A stretch of 64,000 bases of DNA. It comes from CAZNYG01 sp964577205 (lineage in GTDB: Bacteria; Elusimicrobiota; Endomicrobiia; Endomicrobiales; CAIRNS01). Below are positions 53,901-61,591 of this stretch, in pieces (within the stretch, counting starts at the first letter, position 1; each line of letters starts with the position of its first letter). The translations under genes and the position numbers were made by a program. Where the stretch lies: the NCBI GenBank assembly GCA_964577205.1, contig CAZNYG010000001.1, positions 1-64,000 of the forward strand, in the 5' to 3' direction. Under the pieces are notes generated by a model. It did not search any database and had not been told where the DNA came from. It was given only the letters and a program-made list of their open reading frames with translations.

Positions 53901-56900
53901 CGCCGTCCTGTGTCTGATAAAGTACTCCGGCGTTGTCTTCTGTCCGGTACCCCGCGACAGCCGCCACGTTGGCATTGTTGCCGGCGTAATGTACCGAGGT
54001 GAACGTCTCCGTGCCCGTGGAAACAAGGCGCGTCCATGTCGAACCGCCGTCTATCGTTCTTAAGATAGTGCTGTTCACGCCTACCGCGATGNNNNNNNNN
54101 NCGTCGGTCGTGGCGTAAATCTTGCCGTCCTCCCCCGCTATGAACCCGTTCGTTTCATCGTAAAAAGTTATCTTTTTGAGTTCTTCGCTGGAAGAACCGG
54201 GCAGGGAAACCGCGCTCCAGCTGCTCCCGGCATTCAGCGTCTTAAGCACGGTGCGTGATGATCCTGCCGCAAAACCCGTCGTTGTCGAAATAAAATGGAC
54301 GGAATTCAGGTTCTCGACAGTTGCTGGGCTAATGTCGCTCCACGTCTGCCCGCCGTCAAGGGATTTACCGATTTTACCGTTATTACCCGCTGCGAAAACG
54401 GTCATCGTGCCGATATAAACAACCGCGTTCAGATCCTGGCCCAGTCCGGTGTTAACGGCCGTAAAAGTCATGGCGCTGTCCGTGCTGACATAAACAATGC
54501 CTGTTTTTCCCGCGGCTACGACCGTGCTTCCGCTCGCGTCCGTTGCGATGCCGTTAATCCCGTTTTCCGTGCCTGTCGTGTATCTCATGGCGAACCACTG
54601 TGATCCGCCATTGCCCGTCTTCTTGATCATTCCTTCGCTGCCGCAGACTATCCCGTTCAGTGTGTCGGAAAAGAACACATCGGTATAGCGCTGGCCGACT
54701 ACTTCCCGCACCGTTACATATCCCTGCCCCGCGATGTTCTGAGAGTTATTCCACGTTGCCGTTATCTGTCCCGCTTTGTCGGACGTGAATGACAAATCGG
54801 ACGGCGTCAAAACTGAGCCCGCGACAGTGGCGCTTACGACCGCCATGCCGAGATAATCGATGGAAGTGTTCGAAGCGTTGTATCCGTCGTTAGCCCTGAT
54901 AATTACCGAAGCGGTCTGACCGATAGTCCTTGAAGCGACCGTTTCCACAAGATACTGTACGGCTTTCCCGGGCAGGATAGTAACGGCCTGTGAGCCGCTC
55001 GTCCAGGATTGTGAAGGCAGTTCATAGACACCCATCGTCTGCGCTCCGGAATTAATGTCCTTGTAATAGAACTCCGCTCTTGTTTCACCGGCCGGGATAC
55101 TGACGAAATTCGTATTCACCCACGGACTGGGAAGAAGAGAGAACTCGCCGTTCCCCGAACTTGAATTGAAATATATGTACGTTTCAGCGGCAAGTTTCAT
55201 AGGATTGTCCCCGCCGTCCCTGGATTCGATGGTAAGTTTAGACGTCGCGAGGCCTACATACGTCTGCAGCGGCTGGTTGATGAACACGATCTTTGCCACT
55301 TTTGACGCGGTCGTGCGCGTGTTATAGGCATTGTCCACGTTTGTCGATAACAGGGAATAATTATCTTCGCTGTCGACCGCTTTGATGGCGAATCCCCATG
55401 TCGTCCCAGGAGTGAGCCCCGTTACGGTATAATTAACATAGCTTCCTTTTGTCACCGACGTCGTCACGGTCAATGAATATTCAGCTCCGTTGAACTGTTC
55501 TTCGGTTGTGAGAAGGTAATCGCGTCGCCCTTTGATCATGAACTTTCCGCCCGCGATGTTCTCATTGCCTGCCCCGTTAGCTCCCGGGGCGCTCCAGGAA
55601 AGCGTTATCTTTCCTTCCTTGTCGATGGCCGGAAGTGCTGCCAGATCGGTTATCTGTGAAGGCGCGCCGCGGAAAAAGAAGGGCCCCAGGTGCACCGCGC
55701 CGGAAGCCTGAGCTGCTTTATTGTATGATTGCGCATGAAAATACCATGTATCTGAGTTGGCGGCCGCTTTCAATATTACTTCGGGTTTTTTGGTTATCAC
55801 GCTGCCGGAATCCGGGTGTGTTACCGTTGAGACCATCGGAACCCAGGCCGTGTCGCCTGAGGTGAACGAATGGGTGGCCGACGTATTGAACGCTATGCGG
55901 TAGTACTCAATCGCACCGGTCGATTTCTCTGACGTGAAAGTGAAGGAAGAAGCGAACAGTTCCGTTGAATCCGGTATCAGAGTGTATTGATAGCCGCTTC
56001 CGGAAAGAAACCCGAAAGCCTCGGCGGTGGCGACCGGCACTTCCGCCATCGTGCAATAACTGGCGGACGTTGACGTGTTCGTGCCGACCGCGTTGTAATA
56101 GCCCACGCACCGGCTGAAAATGTTGTTAGGCGACAGTCCTGTTTCGGTCCATTCGACCGTGTCAGGTTCAAGATGCTTTATGAACCCGCCGGTGCTTGTG
56201 AATATCGTGATACCCTGTTCCTGAAGTAAGCCGGAGGCATTGTCCGTCCATGACCATTTGATGTTCGTGCTTGAGATCACGACCCCGGAAAAACCTGTCG
56301 GCCGCGGCGGAGGGCTCCTGTACGTCACTGACATCCCAAGCAGGAAGGATGTCGTGGTGCCGTCACCGGTAAATTCCGTCAGGTACTGCAGGTACCTTCC
56401 GTTTGCGACCGGAGGCGTGCCCTGCCCGTTGATGATCTGGTTTCCCCACGGCAGCGCCGCGCTGGAAGTATTGACCACGAACGCGGTGTTCGAGCTTCTC
56501 ATCTTGACCGCCACGTTCGAAGCGCCGTGATTCGTTACTGTCCATGAAACAAGGTCGACGATCGAATCTTCGCCTCCCGTGTCGAATATTCTGGACTGGT
56601 AGAGTGCGCTGCGGTAGAACGCAGTATGGCTCTCCTCGCTGCCGATGGGATCGATCACGACAGAGGGAGGTACCGCAGTGTATTTCTGGACCGCGATGTT
56701 GTCCACCCACCCGAGCCCCAGGTTCTGGTTGAAGCCGCCTCGATTATACAGCCATTTTATGGTATGGTTTCCCGCCGACAGTTCAAGATGCGTTCTTTTC
56801 GCCCAGTTCTGCACTCCGGTTATCTGCATCTGCAGGACGTCGTCAATCCAGCACTGCATGTAATCCTGGTTGCTCCCCGTCCCGTTAATGGCCCAGAAGA

Positions 56901-57639
56901 AAGTCAACGCAGCCGTCATATCCGTATTGATGCTGACGGAGAGGTACGACACCTGGTTCAGGGAGACGGACCCGGACTGGATCGAATAGTTGCCTGCGTA
57001 TTTGTTCTCTGTGACGACGTTGAACATTGCGGCGCCGCCGCGCGTCCATTTTCCGTCGATACTTCCCGTTTCCCAGTCCTCATACAGATCGTACACGGCC
57101 TGAATATTGGAAAGCGACGTTGAAGACGCGGCATTGTTGTAATACATATAGATGACCCGCTGAGTGCCCGCGGCTACCGACGGGACCTTGACGGTTATCC
57201 TGGTCGCGGTTCCTGAAGCGTTATGCACGTAATAAGGTATGAGAGTTCTGCCGTCTTCATCGGCGAAACGGATATCTTTCATGTCTTCCCGCATACGGGA
57301 GCTGTCTATCAGCGCCTTTGTGTCAACGTAGAGATCGATCTGGTAATTCAGCAGATCGACGGCTCCGCCCGCGGCGTTGTTGATATTTATTTTCCGGCGT
57401 GAATTCCAGGAATCGCTGTACCAGTCGTTCCATTCGGTCATCAATATGTAATTCGAGTCAACGGTAGAAGTCGTGTGGAAAAAATAGCCGCCGGAGAAAT
57501 CGGCCTGCGTATTTTCCGACCAGTTGGAAGCCGAGGCAGGCGTCGCGACAAACAAGGCAGCGCACCACGCGAGGGAGATTGAAAGGATGGAGAGGACGAT
57601 GTTAAATCTGCGTATTTTACGAAGTTTCATTTCCGGCAT
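50980..57639 (-). CDS. Giant secreted modular protein with DUF2341, Ycf48-like repeats, FnIII and FlgD-Ig C-terminus
   Basis: A ~2219-residue exoprotein interrupted by a ten-N gap. Residues ~1-38 are a signal peptide (ends ATPASAS). Then come DUF2341 (DSWNSRRKININN, ~residues 75-165), a jelly-roll-like domain (~170-330), fibronectin-like modules, and Ycf48/BNR-type propeller repeats (~1000-1260; GNNGKIGKSLDGGQTW). Several ~150-residue modules follow, bearing calcium-loop-like LYRDKNNNGVLDDSDQ and DTNANGVYDPPAD. FnIII repeats and a FlgD-type Ig domain end it (SYPNPFDS..., WDGTDGDGRKVAAGMY). Likely function is adhesion or a surface filament. Two promoters precede it. Repeat count near the gap is uncertain. 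Confidence 0.85.
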   Translation of the reverse strand: MPEMKLRKIRRFNIVLSILSISLAWCAALFVATPASASNWSENTQADFSGGYFFHTTSTVDSNYILMTEWNDWYSDSWNSRRKININNAAGGAVDLLNYQIDLYVDTKALIDSSRMREDMKDIRFADEDGRTLIPYYVHNASGTATRITVKVPSVAAGTQRVIYMYYNNAASSTSLSNIQAVYDLYEDWETGSIDGKWTRGGAAMFNVVTENKYAGNYSIQSGSVSLNQVSYLSVSINTDMTAALTFFWAINGTGSNQDYMQCWIDDVLQMQITGVQNWAKRTHLELSAGNHTIKWLYNRGGFNQNLGLGWVDNIAVQKYTAVPPSVVIDPIGSEESHTAFYRSALYQSRIFDTGGEDSIVDLVSWTVTNHGASNVAVKMRSSNTAFVVNTSSAALPWGNQIINGQGTPPVANGRYLQYLTEFTGDGTTTSFLLGMSVTYRSPPPRPTGFSGVVISSTNIKWSWTDNASGLLQEQGITIFTSTGGFIKHLEPDTVEWTETGLSPNNIFSRCVGYYNAVGTNTSTSASYCTMAEVPVATAEAFGFLSGSGYQYTLIPDSTELFASSFTFTSEKSTGAIEYYRIAFNTSATHSFTSGDTAWVPMVSTVTHPDSGSVITKKPEVILKAAANSDTWYFHAQSYNKAAQASGAVHLGPFFFRGAPSQITDLAALPAIDKEGKITLSWSAPGANGAGNENIAGGKFMIKGRRDYLLTTEEQFNGAEYSLTVTTSVTKGSYVNYTVTGLTPGTTWGFAIKAVDSEDNYSLLSTNVDNAYNTRTTASKVAKIVFINQPLQTYVGLATSKLTIESRDGGDNPMKLAAETYIYFNSSSGNGEFSLLPSPWVNTNFVSIPAGETRAEFYYKDINSGAQTMGVYELPSQSWTSGSQAVTILPGKAVQYLVETVASRTIGQTASVIIRANDGYNASNTSIDYLGMAVVSATVAGSVLTPSDLSFTSDKAGQITATWNNSQNIAGQGYVTVREVVGQRYTDVFFSDTLNGIVCGSEGMIKKTGNGGSQWFAMRYTTGTENGINGIATDASGSTVVAAGKTGIVYVSTDSAMTFTAVNTGLGQDLNAVVYIGTMTVFAAGNNGKIGKSLDGGQTWSDISPATVENLNSVHFISTTTGFAAGSSRTVLKTLNAGSSWSAVSLPGSSSEELKKITFYDETNGFIAGEDGKIYATTDXXXXIAVGVNSTILRTIDGGSTWTRLVSTGTETFTSVHYAGNNANVAAVAGYRTEDNAGVLYQTQDGGSTWSAIVMQGQSSTVNWNGLVINAQGTASRLYQRRTKQSAVKVTTKNAFGGSSTISQLSVRIAGGTGSYTDIAAVQLYRDKNNNGVLDDSDQKLGGSAIPSTDGLAIINGFSNTLTNEATYFVAVDVANDAVIGKTIGFSFDSVCLNVTGVPLASNNLPAVITPVEIVPSSVTINMNISNVSPLEAKQGQRNVLVSSFSMITARGDSEWTRLIVSRTGVNNNDSDIEAVKLYASATPSFEDAGGVPISSAAFGALSAGAAYLNLSQTINDYTTNYYFLAVDISPNAAFWTTESDARFWLAFSVSTTSFRLDSGGSNGLSCSTGTFTSNQIKIVQAFDTLTVDPLGSIPDFDIQQSVNKLIMPLPMHVSEDGGQVSMVKLRLAEAGTAADSDVSAVELYRDTNANGVYDPPADTLIGASVFSGSVADIILPTPESISKTSVGVNYFIAVTIAKRAVAGRTVTLHVDTDGYTLAGSDIVSATHSAFTSPAGTITNYRDVVSCAFSSLAPSEVRVDETGVAVSRMTLNAYCGATLIRMIVEYAGSGSVSDVGLIKVYRADDGSGNASDEVLIGTATFAGNGKGTVNFAVPPVIYDSSATFVVRYDLNTNATPAKTLGMGIADTDLVFTGGDSAYEFGYHYTSLMNLLNKEAPSQPAVTLNIGWPSGRTSGGHTTYFVSNPNEISFSWDAAALSGIAQTQYALASFRVFSSTDVPDITAWSSTTDRTALLSEINMRHNQTYYFWVKAISGNGYERVTCCEIKADLTEPTAPGEPRDTSPKRNAAVEKAVTTPVSYWVSWDASSEDVSGVLYYEIQERADTSPAWVTIATTTASEYRVIKDSFTDSGRFFYYRIRSRNYAGAYSGYSGSSNAAYLRLPGELISDLCSYPNPFDSRVRSATIAFVLNQSATVSFKIYDLFGGLVREWKYDGAAGENRVAWDGTDGDGRKVAAGMYILYTETRSSDTTVKKRWKIGVIH
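54092..54101. other. Assembly gap (10 N)
   Basis: Ten ambiguous bases inside the Ycf48-like repeat region of the giant gene. Both sides read in the same frame when the gap is counted as ten bases, but true length is unknown and repeats may be collapsed. Confidence 0.98.
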
Positions 57640-57658
57640 TTCTTTACCTTAAACCTCA

Positions 57659-57688
57659 AGTTTAATTTAACTTCGCGGCCTCTGTCAA
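57659..57688 (-). promoter_or_regulatory. Proximal promoter of the giant exoprotein gene
   Basis: TTGACA (57683-57688) and TAAACT (57659-57664) on the minus strand, spacer 18, ending 20 bases before the ATG. Weaker than the distal one. Confidence 0.4.
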
Positions 57689-57736
57689 CGATAAATGGAA
57701 CTTAAATACTGCAGTGCAAGAAATATTTCGTTAAAT

Positions 57737-57765
57737 ACTATAGCAGAAGACTGTTAATTTGTCAA
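57737..57765 (-). promoter_or_regulatory. Distal promoter of the giant exoprotein gene
   Basis: TTGACA (57760-57765) and TATAGT (57737-57742) with a 17-base spacer on the minus strand. The -35 box is formed by the last codons of the response regulator, just before its TAA. Confidence 0.7.
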
Positions 57766-58116
57766 TGCTTCTATGCGTGAAAGTATCGTTTTCAATTCAA
57801 AAGGCTTTGGCAGATAGGCGTTAATGCCGCATTCGAATATCTTGCGCCTGTATTCCTGCGAGTCATACCCGCTTATGGCGAGCAGCGGCAGGTGCCGCGT
57901 AAGAGCGCAGGTGCGTATCCTGTGACATACTTCAAAACCGGACATCTCGCTCATCATCAGGTCCATAATGACCAGGTCCGGCATAATTCTTTCCACTTCG
58001 GGAAGGGCGTCCTTTCCCGAACAGAAGAAATGGCCTTCGTATCCCTGCGATTCGAAAAGTGATTCCAGCACCATCCTCACGTCCGGATCGTCTTCAATGA
58101 CAACGATTCTCTTCAT
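57754..58116 (-). CDS. Single-domain response regulator
   Basis: A 120-residue CheY-like receiver without an output domain. The acidic pocket is EDD at residues 8-10, the phospho-acceptor D52 in LVIMDLMM, and the conserved lysine in YLPKPFE. It follows the histidine kinase by 13 bases and is its likely partner. With no output domain it may act by protein contact, for example on the motor or on the HTH-receiver protein. Confidence 0.93.
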   Translation of the reverse strand: MKRIVVIEDDPDVRMVLESLFESQGYEGHFFCSGKDALPEVERIMPDLVIMDLMMSEMSGFEVCHRIRTCALTRHLPLLAISGYDSQEYRRKIFECGINAYLPKPFELKTILSRIEALTN

Positions 58117-58129
58117 CGATCAGCCCCGT

Positions 58130-59560
58130 TCATCCATGATAACTGGCGTTGACCGGCAGGCGTATAACGAACGTCGCGCCCTTCCCCTCGCCTTCGCTTT
58201 CCGCGGCGATCTCTCCCTGGTGCCTTTGAATAATGCCGTAGCTGATCGTCAATCCAAGCCCGGTCCCCTGGCCGATGTCCTTTGTGGTAAAGAACGGGTC
58301 GAAGACGTGGTTGAGGTTCTCTTTTTTGATACCCATCCCGTTGTCCTTGAACCTGATCTCGACCACGTCTCCTTTCTGGGCGGCGCTTACTTCGATGGTC
58401 CCGCCTTTCGGGATGGCCTGGATCGCGTTCGTCACGATGTTAAGAAAGACCTGTTGAATATGCCCGAAGGACGCGCGGACCGGCGGCATCCCCGGCGCGA
58501 TATCCTTCAGCAAATTGATATTCTTCGAATCCATTTCGGTTTTCGTGAAATCCAGCGTTTCCTCGAGCATCTTTTCCGCGTCGCACGCGTTGAAATTGTA
58601 GTTCTTTTCACGAGCGAAGTCCAGCAGGGCCCTTACGATCCTGCGGCAGCGCTGGGCGGCGGACTCTATGCGCTCCACCGGTTTGCGGCACGCGTGGTCG
58701 GCCGGCAGCTTCTCGAGCAGCAGCTGGGCCTGGCCGAGAACCCCGGTCAGAGGGTTGTTTATCTCGTGAGCGACGCCGCCCGCGAGCTGGCCGATCGACG
58801 ACATGCGATCCATCTGAATGATCTGCAACTGCATGTTGCGCAGATCGTTGACCATGGTATTGAAGCTCTGTGCGAGTTTTCCTATTTCGTCCTGGGCGGT
58901 GACTGGTATCTGGTAATCCAGTTTTCCTTCACCGATGATGCGGGCGCCTTCCTGCAGCAGGCTGAGCGGGCGCGAGATCGAGCGGAAGATGACGATGCTC
59001 ATCAGCCCGCCGATCATGACGGCGAGGAACGCGAACACCAGAGAGCAGATTATGTTGATCCTGTTGAGGTGTTTGGTCTTCGCTTCAAGCTCTTCGAGGT
59101 TGCGTGAACGAAGCTCTATCAGTTCGCGCAGCTTGTTGCGGAGGTTCTGGCTGCGGGGTGTGAGGTCATTCGCATAGGCATCAAAAAGTCCTTCGCGCGA
59201 GTTTATCTTAAGGCTCTCCTCCACCATCTTGTTCAATTGCTGATAATCGTTGAACCAGGAAACAAACTGCCCTGACGGGCTCGTGACCACGCGCGCCCGC
59301 TTGTTTATCAGTTCGTATTTCTGCCGGAAATTCTCAATCTCCTTTTCATCCGACAGGACGACGTAGTAGTTGAGGTTCTTCCACTGGCTTTCGAACGTCT
59401 GACTGATCTCCCTGAGAATAAAGACACGGGAGTATATGTCCATGCTCTGTTCGGAAAGCTTCCGGTTCTGGAACCCGAAAATGACGAGGACCGCGCTTAA
59501 AATAACGACGATGGTCACGAGAATGCTGAAAGCGGCAAGAAGCCTTACCTTTATTGACAT
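58130..59560 (-). CDS. Membrane histidine kinase with HAMP domain
   Basis: A 476-residue sensor kinase. Helices at 8-30 and 167-193 flank a ~135-residue periplasmic, mostly helical sensor (four-helix-bundle type). HAMP is ~193-247. The phospho-acceptor is H265 in GVAHEINNPLTG, and the ATPase domain shows NAIQAIPKGG, DNGMGI and GTGLGLTIS. ATG 59560 starts at the first membrane helix and lies 5 bases after the upstream stop. A periplasmic signal or the state of the envelope is the likely input; ligand unknown. Confidence 0.92.
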   Translation of the reverse strand: MSIKVRLLAAFSILVTIVVILSAVLVIFGFQNRKLSEQSMDIYSRVFILREISQTFESQWKNLNYYVVLSDEKEIENFRQKYELINKRARVVTSPSGQFVSWFNDYQQLNKMVEESLKINSREGLFDAYANDLTPRSQNLRNKLRELIELRSRNLEELEAKTKHLNRINIICSLVFAFLAVMIGGLMSIVIFRSISRPLSLLQEGARIIGEGKLDYQIPVTAQDEIGKLAQSFNTMVNDLRNMQLQIIQMDRMSSIGQLAGGVAHEINNPLTGVLGQAQLLLEKLPADHACRKPVERIESAAQRCRRIVRALLDFAREKNYNFNACDAEKMLEETLDFTKTEMDSKNINLLKDIAPGMPPVRASFGHIQQVFLNIVTNAIQAIPKGGTIEVSAAQKGDVVEIRFKDNGMGIKKENLNHVFDPFFTTKDIGQGTGLGLTISYGIIQRHQGEIAAESEGEGKGATFVIRLPVNASYHG

Positions 59561-59565
59561 GGCTG

Positions 59566-59952
59566 TTATCGCGCGACTACGATCGCTCCTTTCGTGACCG
59601 TTTCCCCTTCGGCCCACTGATATACGTACACGCCCGGCAGGACGATATCTCCATTGTCATCCCTGCCGTCCCAGGCAAACTGCCATCCGCAGGCAACGGC
59701 CCGGGGATTCATGGTCGACACTTCCCTGACCTTTCTGCCGCGAAGGTCGAATATGCCCAGGGACGGCCGCGGCTCGCCGGCATAATCAGTCTCGAAAAGC
59801 GCCCTGCCGTTCTCGACGGTATCGCCCGGGGTGATCAACCGGGGGAAGACTTTCACCGCTCCGTGACACGCCGGCGCGTTCCACAAGAGTCCGGCAGCCA
59901 TAAGGCCGAAGAAAATCATTTTTCCCGATCTTCTGTTCATACGTACGTTCAT
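59566..59952 (-). CDS. Small secreted FlgD-Ig domain protein
   Basis: A 128-residue protein made of a signal peptide (residues ~1-31, ending ACHGA) and a single FlgD-type Ig domain with SLGIFDLRGRKVREV and WDGRDDNGDIVLPGVYVYQW. It ends KGAIVVAR, nearly the same as the tail of the large protein upstream (NGTIVVAR). No other domain is present, so it could be a free-standing cap, or a remnant of a larger surface protein. GAGG precedes the ATG. Confidence 0.75.
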   Translation of the reverse strand: MNVRMNRRSGKMIFFGLMAAGLLWNAPACHGAVKVFPRLITPGDTVENGRALFETDYAGEPRPSLGIFDLRGRKVREVSTMNPRAVACGWQFAWDGRDDNGDIVLPGVYVYQWAEGETVTKGAIVVAR

Positions 59953-59999
59953 AAGTATACCTCAAGGTCCTTTATTCTTCAAGGATTATTTTACTATTT

Positions 60000-61562
60000 T
60001 TATTTCTGCGCGCCCTGCGTCAGGTCGTCCAGCTCTTTCTGGGCCGGTGTAATGTCGATGCCTATATCGCGGTATTTGCGGATGATGCGTTTAAGGATAT
60101 CGATCCGTTCTTCCCGCGTTATGCCCCGGACAGCCATCTTCCGGTAGTAGACCATCGAGTCATTGAAATATTTCTCCTGCGACGACAGCTCCGTCCTGAC
60201 CGTCTCGAGCTCATGTTCCGCTTCGGAAACATCGATACTGCCCTTGTATTTTTCAAGTATGGGCTTGAGCTGCGCGACACGCTGGTTCAACGAAAGTTCC
60301 GTTGACGACCTCCGGTATCTGTTCAGCTCTTTCAGATAGCCCGCGTTGAGGCTGACCGACGGCGTTTCCTTCACCGCCGGTTTTTCAGCAGCGGGTTTCA
60401 GTTTAGGCGGCGCTTTTTCCACCGGCCTTTCCAGCATCGTTTTCAGTTCCGCGCGCAAACCGTCGATCTCCTTCTGCGCGGCCGCCAGCTGCGTTTCCGT
60501 GTCCCTGAGCTGCTGACTTTCCTTTTCCAGTTTTTCCTTCAGCGCGGTCATTTCTTCATGCGTGCGAATGACCGGCCCGAACCTGAAAAGAAGCGAGAAA
60601 CGGTGGCTGCCCATCGTATCCTTTATGCCGGAGACCGGATAGATCAGGGCGTAGTCCACATCCATTCCTTCAAAACGGTATCCGAGACCCACCGAAGCGT
60701 TCATCAGTTCGCGGCTTCCGAGAACGACCCCGCCGCGCAGCGCGATGCCCGGGCTGAACGTTTTTTCCACTCCCGAAGCGATCTCCCAGTCGGTGTTCTT
60801 CCTGACGTTCCGGTAAAGCCCGTCTATGGTCGCGGCGAATGTTTTCCCCGTATGGGCGATGCCCGCTTTGAAAGTCCGGGGAACGGGAGCCGAGACCGCC
60901 GGGTCCAGCGCGACATTCGGCTCAAGAAGGTTCTCTATCATGAATCCGGCCATATAGTTATCGGCGAAACGGTATTTCAGCCCCAGGTCGAAATCGAGAT
61001 TGCCTTTCGTCGTGCCGAAGTTCCTGAAAAGGCTGTCGGCGTTACCCGTGGCGTTCCCGTCGTTATCGACAGCGTTGGCCGTATACTCGTCCTGGCCGTA
61101 CGTCAGGCGGAGATATTTCATGGTTATCCCCGCGTCGACAAGCGGATGGAAGCGCCGGGTCGCGTATGACAGCATGAAAGTATCTTCCTGGTAGAGGCCG
61201 CTAAGAGAGAAACGGAGCCATCCCGCTCCCAGAGTGTCCAGTACGCCTCGTATGTTGAAAGGACGGGCCGCGCCCATGAAAGAGTATCCGAGGTTCGATT
61301 TATCGTCCATGCCTATATACAGCCTGCTGTACTGCGCTGAAAACTCCGCGCGCGGCACACCCGCGAGGCCGGCGGGGTTGTGATAGATCGCGTTCACGTC
61401 ATCGGTCAGCGCGGTGAACAAGCCCCCCATGGCCGACGAGCGGCCGCCCACCGACGTTTCTTCGAACGCGGCGCTCATCCGCCCGGGCGACCCCAGCAGG
61501 ATCAGCGTCCCGGCTACCAGCGGGAGCCACCCGCCTTTCTTTGTTTTAGGGTAGTTGTTCAT
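60000..61562 (-). CDS. PorV/PorQ-like outer membrane protein with coiled-coil tail
   Basis: A 520-residue protein. Signal peptide residues 1-32 end GRMSA. The barrel (~33-310) starts with the PorV pattern SSAMGGLFTALTDDVNAIYH and NPAGLAGV. Residues ~320-375 form a coiled coil (LKEKLEKESQQLRDTETQ), and a Pro/Lys-rich linker leads to a helical C-terminal domain (~395-520; LNQRVAQLKPILEKYKG). AAGGAG lies before the ATG. It follows a FlgD-Ig exoprotein by 28 bases. Type IX-like export or anchoring of that protein is inferred. Confidence 0.8.
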   Translation of the reverse strand: MNNYPKTKKGGWLPLVAGTLILLGSPGRMSAAFEETSVGGRSSAMGGLFTALTDDVNAIYHNPAGLAGVPRAEFSAQYSRLYIGMDDKSNLGYSFMGAARPFNIRGVLDTLGAGWLRFSLSGLYQEDTFMLSYATRRFHPLVDAGITMKYLRLTYGQDEYTANAVDNDGNATGNADSLFRNFGTTKGNLDFDLGLKYRFADNYMAGFMIENLLEPNVALDPAVSAPVPRTFKAGIAHTGKTFAATIDGLYRNVRKNTDWEIASGVEKTFSPGIALRGGVVLGSRELMNASVGLGYRFEGMDVDYALIYPVSGIKDTMGSHRFSLLFRFGPVIRTHEEMTALKEKLEKESQQLRDTETQLAAAQKEIDGLRAELKTMLERPVEKAPPKLKPAAEKPAVKETPSVSLNAGYLKELNRYRRSSTELSLNQRVAQLKPILEKYKGSIDVSEAEHELETVRTELSSQEKYFNDSMVYYRKMAVRGITREERIDILKRIIRKYRDIGIDITPAQKELDDLTQGAQK

Positions 61563-61591
61563 GATAGTCTCCTTGCCTGCAAGCGACGCGC

